A stretch of 33,035 nucleotides of DNA from an uncultured Clostridia bacterium (GCA_946619755.1 CAMOMI010000008.1:1-33035), one strand, 5' to 3'; shown: positions 15,369-25,877, counted from the first letter of the stretch. Notes: a model not told the origin generated them from the letters alone. Made by a program: numbers and translations.

Positions 15369-18300
15369 TTGGATATGCAGTTAAAAGAATTAATTAAACA
15401 ACATAAAGTTTTTTTATTAGCAGTAATATCTATTATTGTTATTATTTTGACGTGGACTTTTATTAATTCTTTTAGTGAAGATGTAGATGATTCAGCTTGG
15501 GATGGAATAGCAGCCAATAGCTTCACAAGTGGTACAGGTACTACTGATAATCCTTTTATAATATCAAATGCTTCTGAGTATGCTTATTTTAAATCCTTAC
15601 TTGAAAGCGCCGATGCTTCAATGTATATAGATAAACACTATAGTTTAGCAGATAGCTTTAATTATGGTGAATATGATTTAAGTATTAATAATGAAATTCC
15701 ATTTAGCGGAACGTTAGATGGTAATGGTCATATGATTTACAATTCTAATATGACAAAACCAATATTTAATGAAATTAAAGATGCAACAATTAAAAATCTT
15801 AATTTAAATAATTTAACTATTACTGCTAATTCTGATATAGGAGTTTTAGCAAATAGTATTGAAAATAGTAAATTACTATTTGTTATTTTTAATGGCGTTA
15901 TTTCTAGAAGTGAAAGTAATTCTACTGATGTTGTGGTGTCTGGTATTTCTTCTATAATAAAGAGTACTGAAATTGATAAGGTGATTGTTAATTATGATGC
16001 ATCTGATGAAGTGGTATACTATTCTTTAGGTAATGAAATAACAGACATTTCTTTGAAAAATGTGCTAGTACGAAACGATTATAATAATTATCCTGATACA
16101 CTGGATGTTGATGATAATGGATTATATGAGTTTTCATTAAATGATGATAATATTTCTGTTGATAAAGAAGTTTTAAATAATTTTATTAATGATGAATATA
16201 AAATTAAACTTGAAAATAATATCTTTAACATCGTTTCTTTAGAAGAAACTTTAAATGAAAGTAAAAAAAATAATGTTCCTAGAAGGAGTGCCGCGATTAA
16301 TTTACATGATTCTGGAATAGATACAACTAATGGAATAATATATATAAATGATTTAACAATCGATGAAAATTACTATAAGGGTCTTAATTATACAAAGATT
16401 AGTAATACAAATGGAACTATTCCTGATGGAAGTAATCAAAATATATATAGTGATAGTAATTTAGTAAAAGTTTATATTCATTATACTGGAGCAGATATTA
16501 ATGATAATGAGGTATATGGAACAGTTAGTGTTGATGAACAGATAAAGGATTATTATTATTATAAAATATATCCTGTTGTTAATGGTTATGTTACTTTTGA
16601 TTTAATAGATAGTCCTTGGGCTAATCGCCCTTCAGATAGAGCATTTAATGGATGGGTAACTGATGATGAAAATGCTATTATTTCGCTTGATATGGATACT
16701 TATACAAGAAGTGTAAAAATACCAGTTAGTGATGTTTCAAATCCAATTTCTATAACTTTTTATTCTAGTTGGACAACTGCAACAGTTGTTACTTCTACCA
16801 ATAATTTAAATAATTTAAAGTCAGTTGGTATGACAGCTTTATCTTCTTCGTATGGTGATTTAACAATTTACTATATTCGTGGAACAGTTAATAATAATAA
16901 TAGATATCCAAATTCAAATGATTTATATGATTTGGATGGAAATAAAATTACTGGAAACTCTTATTGTCGTACATCAGGAGGGTGCACTTATTTATATCGT
17001 AATACAAGTAATACATATAGTTCTAGTACAACATATTACAAAGTAACTCCAAATGGCAATAATCCTGCTACTGTAGAAATTGTTAGTCCTCAAAGAAGAG
17101 CCATTTCATATTATGAGAGTGGTAAGGCTGCTGGGTATTTTGTAAGAGTAACTAGTGGTAGTGACAATATTTATTCACAATATGGTGTTAAAATGGATAG
17201 TTGTACAAGTGGTACATGTTATAAGTTACTTCAATATAGTGATGGCGATTTAGATCCTAATACAACTTATTATTATTTAACTACAAGAGATACGAATATA
17301 TTTGTACCAGCTTCAAATTCTACTAATACAAGTAATATTTCAGTTACAAGACCGATGACAATTACGGGTATTAATAATGGCACTGATAATAGTTCTAGTA
17401 GACGTATTCAGCTTAATAATAACTGGACACTTGACGCTGATTTAAGAGTTGAGTTTATAACGTTTTATGTTGATTCTACAACTACTGATGTATCTAATTT
17501 TAATAGTGGTAATTATTATTATAAAATAATTGGAGACTTTAATAATTTAAAATTAGGTCGTGGGTTAAAAAGATATACAAATAATGGTAATACATATCTT
17601 ACAGCCACATCTTTTGTTGGGGGTTCAACTAGTTCTGCAACATCACTTGCTCGTTATTCTTTAATTGTTGAATCTGGCTTTTATCAAAACGGATCTGGGG
17701 TAGGCTACAATAGTGCGACAACTCATAGGGTTAATAGTTATGTTACCTTGGGTAGTGATTATGATCGTATTGATAAAAATAATAGTAGTTTAATTGTTTA
17801 TTATTGTTATGCAGGATCATGGGCATCTAATTTGTATAATGGTTCTTCATCTGATAATACATACGATTTTCCATCAATTACAACGACTATTAAAAGCGGT
17901 ACATTTGGTGAAAACGAAGAAGATTATGCTGCTGGTGTTTACGTTGGTGGTAGAGGCAGCGGTACTCATTATTCACTTCGTATGATGATTGTTGAGGGTG
18001 GAGAAATCTTTAACTTAATTGGTGGCCCAATGTCAGATGATGACAGAGCTTCTAAAAATGATATTATTATTAATGTTAAAGATGGAAATATTAATATGTT
18101 ATTTGGCGGAGCTGGTGTATCTAATACTGTTGGTAATCGTATTATTAGTATTACTGGTGGAACAATAAATTATGGTGTGCTATGTGGTTCTAATGCTTAT
18201 AATCGTGGTAATAATTCATCTAATCCATTTGGTAAAATTGATGGTGACACATTGTTATATATTGGTGGTGATGTTACTGTTGGTACAAAAGACGATTCAC

Positions 18301-21300
18301 TTTATAATATTTCTTCAGGTGATGTTTTTGGAGCTGGTAATGGCCGTGATGGAGAATTAGATGTCGGTTCTGTTAATAACTCAAATGTAATTATCGACAG
18401 AGGTGCCAAAATAAAAGGTAATGTTTATGGCGGCGGAAATTTTGGAGCAGTTGGAGGAAGTGCAGTTGGTACTAGCGGATCAGCTGTTACTAATTCTGGA
18501 GTATATGAAGATGCAACTACTGACAATAATATTCGTTATTTTGGCTCTAATCCTGATAACTATATTCAATTTAATGGCGAAATTTATCGAATTGTTGGTT
18601 TGTTTAATAATGTAAGTACAAATAATGGTAATAAAAATTTGGTGCGTATTATTAAAAATACTTCTTTAGGTAATCGTGCTTGGGGTGATACAAATTCTAG
18701 TACTGTTCAGACAAATACTTCTACTGAAACAAGCGAAGGAATTTTTGAAGATAATACTTATAATTATACTAACTATTACAAAAATTATTATAATTTTTAT
18801 GTTAAAAATGATAATGCAACATCTAATCTTTATAATTACTTAAATACAACATACTATAATGGCTTAAATAATACTTATAAAAATTACATTGAAGAAGTTA
18901 CTTGGGGTCTTGGGGCAACTAATGGTATTGATCAAACGGCAAGTCAATTTTATACAGCAGAAAGAGGTAATGGTGTAGTTAACTATTTAACCGGTGTTAA
19001 TCAAACAAGCAATGGTTCTTCTTTAAGTTCAGCATCATTTAAAGTTGGTTTATTCTATCCATCAGATTATGGTTTTGCTAATAAAGATACTACCTGTTTA
19101 GGTACAAATCTAGGTAGTTATACATCAAGTTGTACTGATAATAACTGGATGAGTGGTATGACGAATGCTTGGACTATTACACCTTCGACAGATGTTTATA
19201 ATGTTACTAAAACTTATCAAGTAAATAGAACTGGTGGTATTTGGTCAGGATACACTTATACAATGAATCGTTATTATCATGTTGTTAATCGTAATTTTAT
19301 TATAAATGCTAATAATGCCCTTGCGCTTAGAGATATTTATTATACAAATAATGATAATGATGCTAATAACTATTACAATACTAATGCTGTATATCCTTCT
19401 TTCTATTTAAAAGATAATGTAACAATTGTTTCTGGTACAGGTACTCAAAGTGATCCATATATTATTGGTGAATCTGATGATAAATTAACCGACATAGTGT
19501 ATGAGATAATGCACCCACCAGTTGTTGAACCTGGTAACTTAGTTCATGATGAAAGTGAATATAACGCTCGTACTAATATTAAAATTCTTGGTGGTACAAT
19601 TTCTGGTTCTGTTTTTGGAGCTGGTAATAGTAACGGAGCAGGTAATAACACTAATAATGCGATTGCTCTTTCAAAAATTAATATTGATATGTTAGGTGGA
19701 ACAGTTAATGGTAGCATTTATGGTGGCGCTAATTCCGAAGGTAGAGTATATGGTGATGTTTTTGTCAATGTTATAAATGGTGAAGTAAAACAATCCGTTT
19801 ATGGTGGTGGCAAGGGTGGATATGTCGACGAAGATAATGAAGGAACTTACGTTTCTGATAATGTTAGTGTAAAAATTGGCGACAATACGACAACTGATTT
19901 AAAAATTAAAGGAAATGTCTATGGCGGTTCAGCATTTGGAACAGTAAATGCTCTTGATGAGGAAACAACAACTTCACAATATAGTACTAGTGTTACAGTT
20001 AATGCTGGTGTTATTACTGGTAGTGTCTTTGGCGGCGGTCAAGGAAACGATACTTATACTCCTAAAGTTGTTGGTGGTATTACTACGACAATTAATGGTG
20101 GTGATATGACATCAGTTTTTGGTGGAAATGACCAAGCTGGGGTACACACTGAAGCAAATTATGTATATTTAAATGGTGGAGTTATTGGTAGTGTGTATGG
20201 TGGCGGTAATAAATCTAGTGTTACGAATACTCATGTATATCAAGATGGCGCTACTGTTACGAACTTATATGGCGGTTCAAATAGCTTGGGTGATGTATCA
20301 AGTACTGATGTTAAGATTAGACATGGTAGTGTAGGAAACGTATATGGTGGAAATAATGAAGGTGGAACATGTTCTGTTACTAATGTTTTAGTAGAAGGAG
20401 ATGCAACAGTTTTATCTAGTGTGTATGGTGGTGGAAATCAAGTTGATACTGTTACAACTAATATAACTTTAAATTCAGCAAATTCTTCAATTGCTAACGT
20501 ATTTGGTGGTGGAAATAACGCTAGTGTTACAACTTCAAATATAACTGAAAATGGTGTAACAGTTGGTAATATGTTTGGTGGTTCTAATTCTACTGGAACG
20601 GTTACAACTTCAAATATTAATTATAATAATGGAACAACTACAAGTGTTTTTGGAGGCAATAATGCTGGTGGTAACACTTTAACAGCTAATGTTAATATTG
20701 CTGGTGGTACAATTACAACCTTATATGGTGGTGGTAACCAAGCTAATGGTGATATTTCAAATATTACAGTGACTGGTGGTACTTGCACAACTATTTTTGG
20801 TGGCGGTAATAGTGCAGGCTTATCTGAATCACATGTAACAATTACGAGTGGAACTGCTACAGATATATATGGTGGTTCTAATAACAATGGAAAAGTTTTA
20901 GAAACTGAAATAATTGTTAATAATACTTCTTCAGTAATTAATAATATATATGGTGGTGGAAATAAAGCTGAAGTAGGTGATACTAATGTTATTGTTAATA
21001 ATGGTACAATTGGTAATATCTTTGGTGGAGGAAATTTAGCTCAATGTACTGGAGATACTTTGGTAGATATCAATGGTGGTACTATTAATACAAATGTTTA
21101 TGGTGGTGGAAACTTTGGCGTTGTAAAAGGTTCTTCTGAAGTAACAATTACTGATGCAACAATTAAAGGCAGTGCTTATGCTGGCGGTAATGGTAGTACA
21201 GCAACGCTTGAAGGAAATACCAATATAACCGTTGATGGTGATTCGGTTATTGGAACTAGTTCTTCGGTTTCACCAACTTCAGGTTGCGTATTTGGTGGCG

Positions 21301-24212
21301 GTAACCAAGCATTTACTGGAGTTGAATCAAATAAGAATTCAACAAGTAATGTTAATATTGTTGGTGGTACTATTTATGGAAACGTTTATGGCGGTGCTAA
21401 TACATCTGTTATTTATGGTAATACTATTGTAAATATTGGAAAAACGGCCATAACTTCAAATGAATTAAAACAAGATGATATATATATTAAAGGTCATATT
21501 TTTGGTGGCGGGGAAGCTAATGCTAGTGGATCTGAAATATATGACTGGTCATTCATAAGTGTTACTGAAGGTGTAAATATTACGATTGATGCTGATACAT
21601 ATACAAATTTTGATATTGATGGTTCTTTCTTTGGTGGTGGTAATGCATCAACAGCAAGTGGTGATAGTTATTTAACGATTAGAAATTATGGTAATTCCAA
21701 TAATCCTGCGCGTAATGTATCTATTCAACGTGTTACATATGCAACTTTGGATAATACTAATATATTACTTAAAGGAGCAATCGATAGAGCAAATGAATAT
21801 AATAAAACATCGTTTGCTATAAGCAGGGTTGATTCATTAACGCTTCAAAATAATACTTCAATATATTTTGTTACTGGTACAAACTTATTAAAAGAATTTA
21901 ATAGTAAAGATGCTAATGGCAATATTGCTGCGGTAACAATAGATGAAGATAACAATACATTAACAAAAAATGTTGATAATCGTGTTTATATTTTCACTGG
22001 AGAAAACGTCAATGTTGCTACTGATCAGCAAGCTAATGATTGCGCCGAAGTTCATGGAATGTCATTTTTGGGTATTTTTAATTATGATAATGATGGTAAT
22101 GTTAATACAGGTCTATATGATAAACAATATAATCCAGGAGACACATTAGATTGGTCTGGAACTTTTCCTAAAGGAAGTTATGTAAAAGGATTACATACGA
22201 AAAATCATGATATTAAAGTAAATGGCTTTTATAGTAATTTTATTAATGATGAAACAGCAATTAATGAAGTTAAATATGTTGTACCAACTCCTGAAGTAGG
22301 TTCATATTATATGTGGTTCGTTGGAGAAAACGTAATTGAATATAATATTGATTTAATTGCATCTAAGTATTCAACATTAGGTACAGTTGAAACAACTTTC
22401 TTGGAATTATCAGAACCAAATACCTCTTTACAAATATTAAGTTTTGAATCTGTTGATATTGCTCCTGGAATATCACTTGTCGATAAAAGTGAAATCCCTA
22501 GAATAGCAAGTAGTGAAACTGATGCTAACACAAAATTTGGCTTATCAATTGAAGCTTCTAATACTGGTTGGTTAACATCTGGTAAAACATCTTTTTATAC
22601 TCGTGAACCTAGTATTGGTGGAGTAACTTATTATGAAGGTGAAAACACAACTGAGAGTCAAACATTGTTATTCTATCTACACCATTCAAAAAATATTTCT
22701 GAGAAAAAAGATTTAGGTACAGTTAGAATATCTGTTATGACAATTACTAAAGAAAGTGCTATTCATAATGAAGTAAAACGTCTAGTCGTCAATGTACATA
22801 TGTCAACAGAATTATTCCAAACTACGGAATATGAAGGAGCAATGACTCCTGGTGATAAATATGAACTATTTATGTCAACGACAACTAATTTGACAACTAA
22901 AAGTAAATTTAGTGCTTATTATGCATTATATGGTAGTGGCACAAACGTTTACAAACCTGGTTATCATCGTGTTCTAACTTCTTCATATGTGTTACCTGTT
23001 GGAACAAAAATTACAATGTTAGATTTTGTTCATGGGGTGCCTGAATATTATTATCATGTTATTACAGCAAGTGATGTTACAGCTGCGCAAGCTGAATATA
23101 ATCTTCAGGGTGAAGCATCATATAGTTTGTCGATGTTTACTAGAATGGGTAGTAAAAGCAATAATAGTAATTATGATGATGCACTTAAAAATACACAATA
23201 TTATGATGGAACTGATAGTAGTGAAGAGTTTATCTTTATTGTTGATTTTTCTGATACTAATATTCAAGAAGATCATTTAAATAATTCGCTTCTTATAGAA
23301 ATTAGAGATAATAATGAAGAATCAATTATATCTGTTTTGGGTGTTCAACATGATCAACTTGTTTATAATTTGTATGCTAATCAAGATTCACAAATTGAAA
23401 TTACACCTACACCAGATTTAAATCCATTATATATTGGTTATAATGATACATTTGATGTTTCAATTAATTATCAAAGTTCAACATTAAGTGGCACATTAAT
23501 TACTGATACACAATATTTTGATTCTAAATTAGGTGTTCAAATATATCTTAAAAATGGTGATGGTAATTTAGTGTCTGGAACAGACTTAACCGGTGCTTAT
23601 TTCCTAATGGATGGTGTAAAATATTATCCTGATATTGCTGGGTATACTCATATTAAATTAACCGATAAAGTTGGTAATGCTAGAAAATGGATTATCTTTA
23701 ATACAGAGAATGCTAGTTTAGCAACAGGAGATTATACTTTTGTCTTTGAAGCATTTGCTTCTCCCGATGGTATTTATTATAGTTCTGGTACACCAGATAT
23801 AGCAAATGTTCCGATAACTATTATTAATAGTACGTATGGGTTAAAACCTGAAATAGATGATGACAGTGTTATCTATGATTCATCTGGAAACACTAAAATG
23901 TTAAAATTTAATATTGGCTATACTTCATTACTTAATAATCCAAATATAAGAATAGCGATGTTTCGCCGTAAATATGACGAAGTATATGATACTAATTATG
24001 AATTGGTTGACTTTCAAGATTTTTCTGAAAATGAGTTGACATCATCTGGAAACAGATTTGAATATATGCTTACAAGTTCTCCTTCGGCAACTAATGTATT
24101 TAGCATTCCATTTAAATCTGAATTATTAACTGGAACATATAGATTATCATTTAGATTATATGATAATGGTACTTTAATAGGCGAAGTTGTAAGATATATA
24201 ATAGTAAAGTGA
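15369..24212 (+). CDS. Giant beta-helix surface protein with YGGGN repeats (2947 residues)
   Basis: A signal or anchor segment (about 13-33) is followed by DSAWDGIA and SGTGTTDNPFII (54-65), the usual start of secreted beta-helix adhesins of gut Firmicutes. An InlB-repeat-like part (FNGWVTDDENA...SSWTTA) lies around 420-475. Two Cys-pair modules lie around 530-645. A beta-helix made of [VIL][YF]GG[GSN]N coils runs to about 2095. It is interrupted by a separate domain of about 330 residues (roughly 1050-1385) containing YIQFNGEIYRIVGLFN. The last 850 residues look like beta-sandwich domains. No LPxTG motif or C-terminal membrane segment is present, so anchoring may be through the N-terminus or by association with other surface proteins. 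The start is TTG 15369, 8 bases after TAGGAG; ATG 15375 is the alternative. It probably acts as an adhesin; the ligand is unknown. Confidence 0.85.
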   Translation: MDMQLKELIKQHKVFLLAVISIIVIILTWTFINSFSEDVDDSAWDGIAANSFTSGTGTTDNPFIISNASEYAYFKSLLESADASMYIDKHYSLADSFNYGEYDLSINNEIPFSGTLDGNGHMIYNSNMTKPIFNEIKDATIKNLNLNNLTITANSDIGVLANSIENSKLLFVIFNGVISRSESNSTDVVVSGISSIIKSTEIDKVIVNYDASDEVVYYSLGNEITDISLKNVLVRNDYNNYPDTLDVDDNGLYEFSLNDDNISVDKEVLNNFINDEYKIKLENNIFNIVSLEETLNESKKNNVPRRSAAINLHDSGIDTTNGIIYINDLTIDENYYKGLNYTKISNTNGTIPDGSNQNIYSDSNLVKVYIHYTGADINDNEVYGTVSVDEQIKDYYYYKIYPVVNGYVTFDLIDSPWANRPSDRAFNGWVTDDENAIISLDMDTYTRSVKIPVSDVSNPISITFYSSWTTATVVTSTNNLNNLKSVGMTALSSSYGDLTIYYIRGTVNNNNRYPNSNDLYDLDGNKITGNSYCRTSGGCTYLYRNTSNTYSSSTTYYKVTPNGNNPATVEIVSPQRRAISYYESGKAAGYFVRVTSGSDNIYSQYGVKMDSCTSGTCYKLLQYSDGDLDPNTTYYYLTTRDTNIFVPASNSTNTSNISVTRPMTITGINNGTDNSSSRRIQLNNNWTLDADLRVEFITFYVDSTTTDVSNFNSGNYYYKIIGDFNNLKLGRGLKRYTNNGNTYLTATSFVGGSTSSATSLARYSLIVESGFYQNGSGVGYNSATTHRVNSYVTLGSDYDRIDKNNSSLIVYYCYAGSWASNLYNGSSSDNTYDFPSITTTIKSGTFGENEEDYAAGVYVGGRGSGTHYSLRMMIVEGGEIFNLIGGPMSDDDRASKNDIIINVKDGNINMLFGGAGVSNTVGNRIISITGGTINYGVLCGSNAYNRGNNSSNPFGKIDGDTLLYIGGDVTVGTKDDSLYNISSGDVFGAGNGRDGELDVGSVNNSNVIIDRGAKIKGNVYGGGNFGAVGGSAVGTSGSAVTNSGVYEDATTDNNIRYFGSNPDNYIQFNGEIYRIVGLFNNVSTNNGNKNLVRIIKNTSLGNRAWGDTNSSTVQTNTSTETSEGIFEDNTYNYTNYYKNYYNFYVKNDNATSNLYNYLNTTYYNGLNNTYKNYIEEVTWGLGATNGIDQTASQFYTAERGNGVVNYLTGVNQTSNGSSLSSASFKVGLFYPSDYGFANKDTTCLGTNLGSYTSSCTDNNWMSGMTNAWTITPSTDVYNVTKTYQVNRTGGIWSGYTYTMNRYYHVVNRNFIINANNALALRDIYYTNNDNDANNYYNTNAVYPSFYLKDNVTIVSGTGTQSDPYIIGESDDKLTDIVYEIMHPPVVEPGNLVHDESEYNARTNIKILGGTISGSVFGAGNSNGAGNNTNNAIALSKINIDMLGGTVNGSIYGGANSEGRVYGDVFVNVINGEVKQSVYGGGKGGYVDEDNEGTYVSDNVSVKIGDNTTTDLKIKGNVYGGSAFGTVNALDEETTTSQYSTSVTVNAGVITGSVFGGGQGNDTYTPKVVGGITTTINGGDMTSVFGGNDQAGVHTEANYVYLNGGVIGSVYGGGNKSSVTNTHVYQDGATVTNLYGGSNSLGDVSSTDVKIRHGSVGNVYGGNNEGGTCSVTNVLVEGDATVLSSVYGGGNQVDTVTTNITLNSANSSIANVFGGGNNASVTTSNITENGVTVGNMFGGSNSTGTVTTSNINYNNGTTTSVFGGNNAGGNTLTANVNIAGGTITTLYGGGNQANGDISNITVTGGTCTTIFGGGNSAGLSESHVTITSGTATDIYGGSNNNGKVLETEIIVNNTSSVINNIYGGGNKAEVGDTNVIVNNGTIGNIFGGGNLAQCTGDTLVDINGGTINTNVYGGGNFGVVKGSSEVTITDATIKGSAYAGGNGSTATLEGNTNITVDGDSVIGTSSSVSPTSGCVFGGGNQAFTGVESNKNSTSNVNIVGGTIYGNVYGGANTSVIYGNTIVNIGKTAITSNELKQDDIYIKGHIFGGGEANASGSEIYDWSFISVTEGVNITIDADTYTNFDIDGSFFGGGNASTASGDSYLTIRNYGNSNNPARNVSIQRVTYATLDNTNILLKGAIDRANEYNKTSFAISRVDSLTLQNNTSIYFVTGTNLLKEFNSKDANGNIAAVTIDEDNNTLTKNVDNRVYIFTGENVNVATDQQANDCAEVHGMSFLGIFNYDNDGNVNTGLYDKQYNPGDTLDWSGTFPKGSYVKGLHTKNHDIKVNGFYSNFINDETAINEVKYVVPTPEVGSYYMWFVGENVIEYNIDLIASKYSTLGTVETTFLELSEPNTSLQILSFESVDIAPGISLVDKSEIPRIASSETDANTKFGLSIEASNTGWLTSGKTSFYTREPSIGGVTYYEGENTTESQTLLFYLHHSKNISEKKDLGTVRISVMTITKESAIHNEVKRLVVNVHMSTELFQTTEYEGAMTPGDKYELFMSTTTNLTTKSKFSAYYALYGSGTNVYKPGYHRVLTSSYVLPVGTKITMLDFVHGVPEYYYHVITASDVTAAQAEYNLQGEASYSLSMFTRMGSKSNNSNYDDALKNTQYYDGTDSSEEFIFIVDFSDTNIQEDHLNNSLLIEIRDNNEESIISVLGVQHDQLVYNLYANQDSQIEITPTPDLNPLYIGYNDTFDVSINYQSSTLSGTLITDTQYFDSKLGVQIYLKNGDGNLVSGTDLTGAYFLMDGVKYYPDIAGYTHIKLTDKVGNARKWIIFNTENASLATGDYTFVFEAFASPDGIYYSSGTPDIANVPITIINSTYGLKPEIDDDSVIYDSSGNTKMLKFNIGYTSLLNNPNIRIAMFRRKYDEVYDTNYELVDFQDFSENELTSSGNRFEYMLTSSPSATNVFSIPFKSELLTGTYRLSFRLYDNGTLIGEVVRYIIVK
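20116..21113 (+). repeat. Tandem beta-helix coils (70-81 base units) within the giant gene
   Basis: Each unit begins with a codon pattern for [VIL][YF]GG[GSN]N and recurs every 70-81 bases: near 20116, 20194, 20264, 20339, 20420, 20500, 20570, 20645, 20724, 20795, 20865, 20945, 21018 and 21096. Each coil is about 23-27 residues. More widely spaced coils flank this block from about 19606 to 21650. The fourth motif residue follows the order GGGN, GGSN, GGNN, GGGN twice in succession (20194-20420 and 20500-20724), which points to duplication of four-coil blocks. Confidence 0.8.
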
Positions 24213-24219
24213 GGTATTT

Positions 24220-24342
24220 ATGGAAGAAAAATTAAAGGAAATTAACAATCAAGATCTATTGCAAATTTATCGTTTGATTTTAGAACATCTAGAGTTTTTA
24301 GATAATGAAAAGAAAAAGATAGAGGAAGAGGATAATAAATGA
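24220..24342 (+). CDS. Small charged helical protein (40 residues)
   Basis: A short frame from ATG 24220 to TGA 24340-24342 encodes 40 residues, mostly Glu, Lys, Leu and Ile, predicted to be one amphipathic helix with no membrane segment. A good GTGAGGTATTT site precedes it, starting right at the stop of the giant gene. Its stop overlaps the ATG of the next gene (ATGA), and its last codons provide the AGAGGAAGAGG site of that gene. It could be a real small partner protein or a leader that couples translation of the downstream gene. I do not recognise a family. Confidence 0.6.
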   Translation: MEEKLKEINNQDLLQIYRLILEHLEFLDNEKKKIEEEDNK

Positions 24343-25862
24343 TAGATGAATTAAATAGTAAATATACTGAGTTTAAGAATGTTATTGATATTCTTCCGGT
24401 AAATACTAAGTATAATCGTAAAAGAAAACTTGATTGTATATTAGATGAAGAAAAAAATGATAATGAAAGATTGTCAATTGTTCGACAAGAAATTGAAAAT
24501 AGATTAAGTAAATTCAATAATTTAAAAGCTAATGATAAGATAGAAGAATTAGAAAAACAACTTGAAAAATGTAATATTATTAATGAATGGAATAATTATA
24601 ATACTGCTTATGAAAAAATGCATTTAGATTATTATTTATATCAATTACATCGTTATTATAAAGAAGATTTAGAGAGTGTTAATGCTTGTATAAAAAAGAT
24701 ACTAGATTCTTTTAAAAAGGTAGAAATAGTTTTAACTAAAGAAGATTTCGATTTTAATAATTATGCTAGAGATTATATGGAAAAAATATTAAGTAATGCT
24801 AGTAATGAAGAATTAAAATTATGTTTTGAAGAGTTGTACTGGAAAAATTCAGATATTATCAGAACAATTGAAATTAATTTTAAGAGTATTTATTTAAGAA
24901 ACGAAAAGAAGATTAATAAGTATTATGAAACAAGACATTTAGAGTTTTTAAAAAATCATAAAGACTCTGAAATAAGTGATATGCGAGTAAAGTTAAGTGA
25001 TGAAATTAAAGCACTTAAGGGAAATGATATTTATTTAGAATTTCAAAAGTTTGTAAGTGGAGAATACTCTGTAAGTGATTTTAAAGAAGCAGAGATTTTA
25101 AAGAAACGTGATACTTATTTTGAAGAAAACAGTTATACATATAATAATCTTTTAGATCTTAATAAAGTATTAAATGAATATAACATTTTAATTAAATATA
25201 AGTATTTATTATCAGATATGAAAGATAAGCTTGATAAAAAGATTGAACTTAAGAATTCGAAAAATAATGCTTTAAAAGAAATTAATAAAGAGGAAACTTC
25301 TTTAAAAAAATTAAATGCTAAACGTAATAGAAAACCATTGTTTGGAAAAAAGAAAAACGATGATAAGTGGTTATTTGAGTATAAAAAAATTTTAACTGAT
25401 ATAACTAAAAATTATGATGAATTTGATAAGGCATGTTTTAATGATTTGGTATTTGAAAAATTAACACAAGATAGTACAATTATTGAAGTATTAAGATTGA
25501 TAAGTTCCAATTATTTATATTTTGTGTCTAAAACTTGCGAACTTGACGAAAATCAAAGTATTAATATTATTAATGATAATTTTAATGAATTAAAAAATTA
25601 TGTTAATAATAATGATTTTACTTTACTTAATAATGTTGCTTTACTTGATGAGAAGCAAATGAAACAATTAATTGTCGATAAATATAATTTAGGTCGTATT
25701 AAGCTTACTATTGATAATTTACTTGATGATAATATAGATAGGACAATTAGCGATATAAACAATTTAATTGATTATGAAAATATTATCAATTCTGGATTAA
25801 ATATTGATGATGTAGCTATGTATTTAGATTTTAAGAAATTACTTGATAAGGATAATAAATAA
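24339..25862 (+). CDS. Large helical/coiled-coil cytosolic protein of unknown function
   Basis: This 507-residue protein has no signal peptide or membrane segment. It is dominated by Lys, Glu, Asn, Leu and Ile, with long predicted helices and coiled-coil stretches (about 40-85, 205-240 and 290-330), a basic patch (NAKRNRKPLFGKKK) near 325-340, and a helical C-terminal third. I do not recognise the family and see no nucleotide-binding motif. It is translationally coupled to the 40-residue frame through an ATGA overlap and lies 15 bases before the membrane protein at 25878. A cytosolic partner of the surface apparatus is a reasonable guess from context only. Confidence 0.62.
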   Translation: MIDELNSKYTEFKNVIDILPVNTKYNRKRKLDCILDEEKNDNERLSIVRQEIENRLSKFNNLKANDKIEELEKQLEKCNIINEWNNYNTAYEKMHLDYYLYQLHRYYKEDLESVNACIKKILDSFKKVEIVLTKEDFDFNNYARDYMEKILSNASNEELKLCFEELYWKNSDIIRTIEINFKSIYLRNEKKINKYYETRHLEFLKNHKDSEISDMRVKLSDEIKALKGNDIYLEFQKFVSGEYSVSDFKEAEILKKRDTYFEENSYTYNNLLDLNKVLNEYNILIKYKYLLSDMKDKLDKKIELKNSKNNALKEINKEETSLKKLNAKRNRKPLFGKKKNDDKWLFEYKKILTDITKNYDEFDKACFNDLVFEKLTQDSTIIEVLRLISSNYLYFVSKTCELDENQSINIINDNFNELKNYVNNNDFTLLNNVALLDEKQMKQLIVDKYNLGRIKLTIDNLLDDNIDRTISDINNLIDYENIINSGLNIDDVAMYLDFKKLLDKDNK

Positions 25863-25877
25863 ATTTTGGAGGAAAAA

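Noticed and set aside
20621-20887. Minus-strand open frame of 88 residues inside the giant gene
   Set aside because: It is antisense to the GGN-rich beta-helix coils, its Pro/Val-rich translation is the expected shadow of those codons, and it has no ribosome binding site.
19606-21650. Regularly spaced similar segments that could suggest a CRISPR array
   Set aside because: The units are inside one long frame, vary in length and sequence, and encode beta-helix coils; there are no identical repeats and no cas genes.
15369-24212. Sortase-type anchoring of the giant protein
   Set aside because: The C-terminus ends in a soluble strand (EVVRYIIVK) with no LPxTG-like motif, hydrophobic segment or basic tail.
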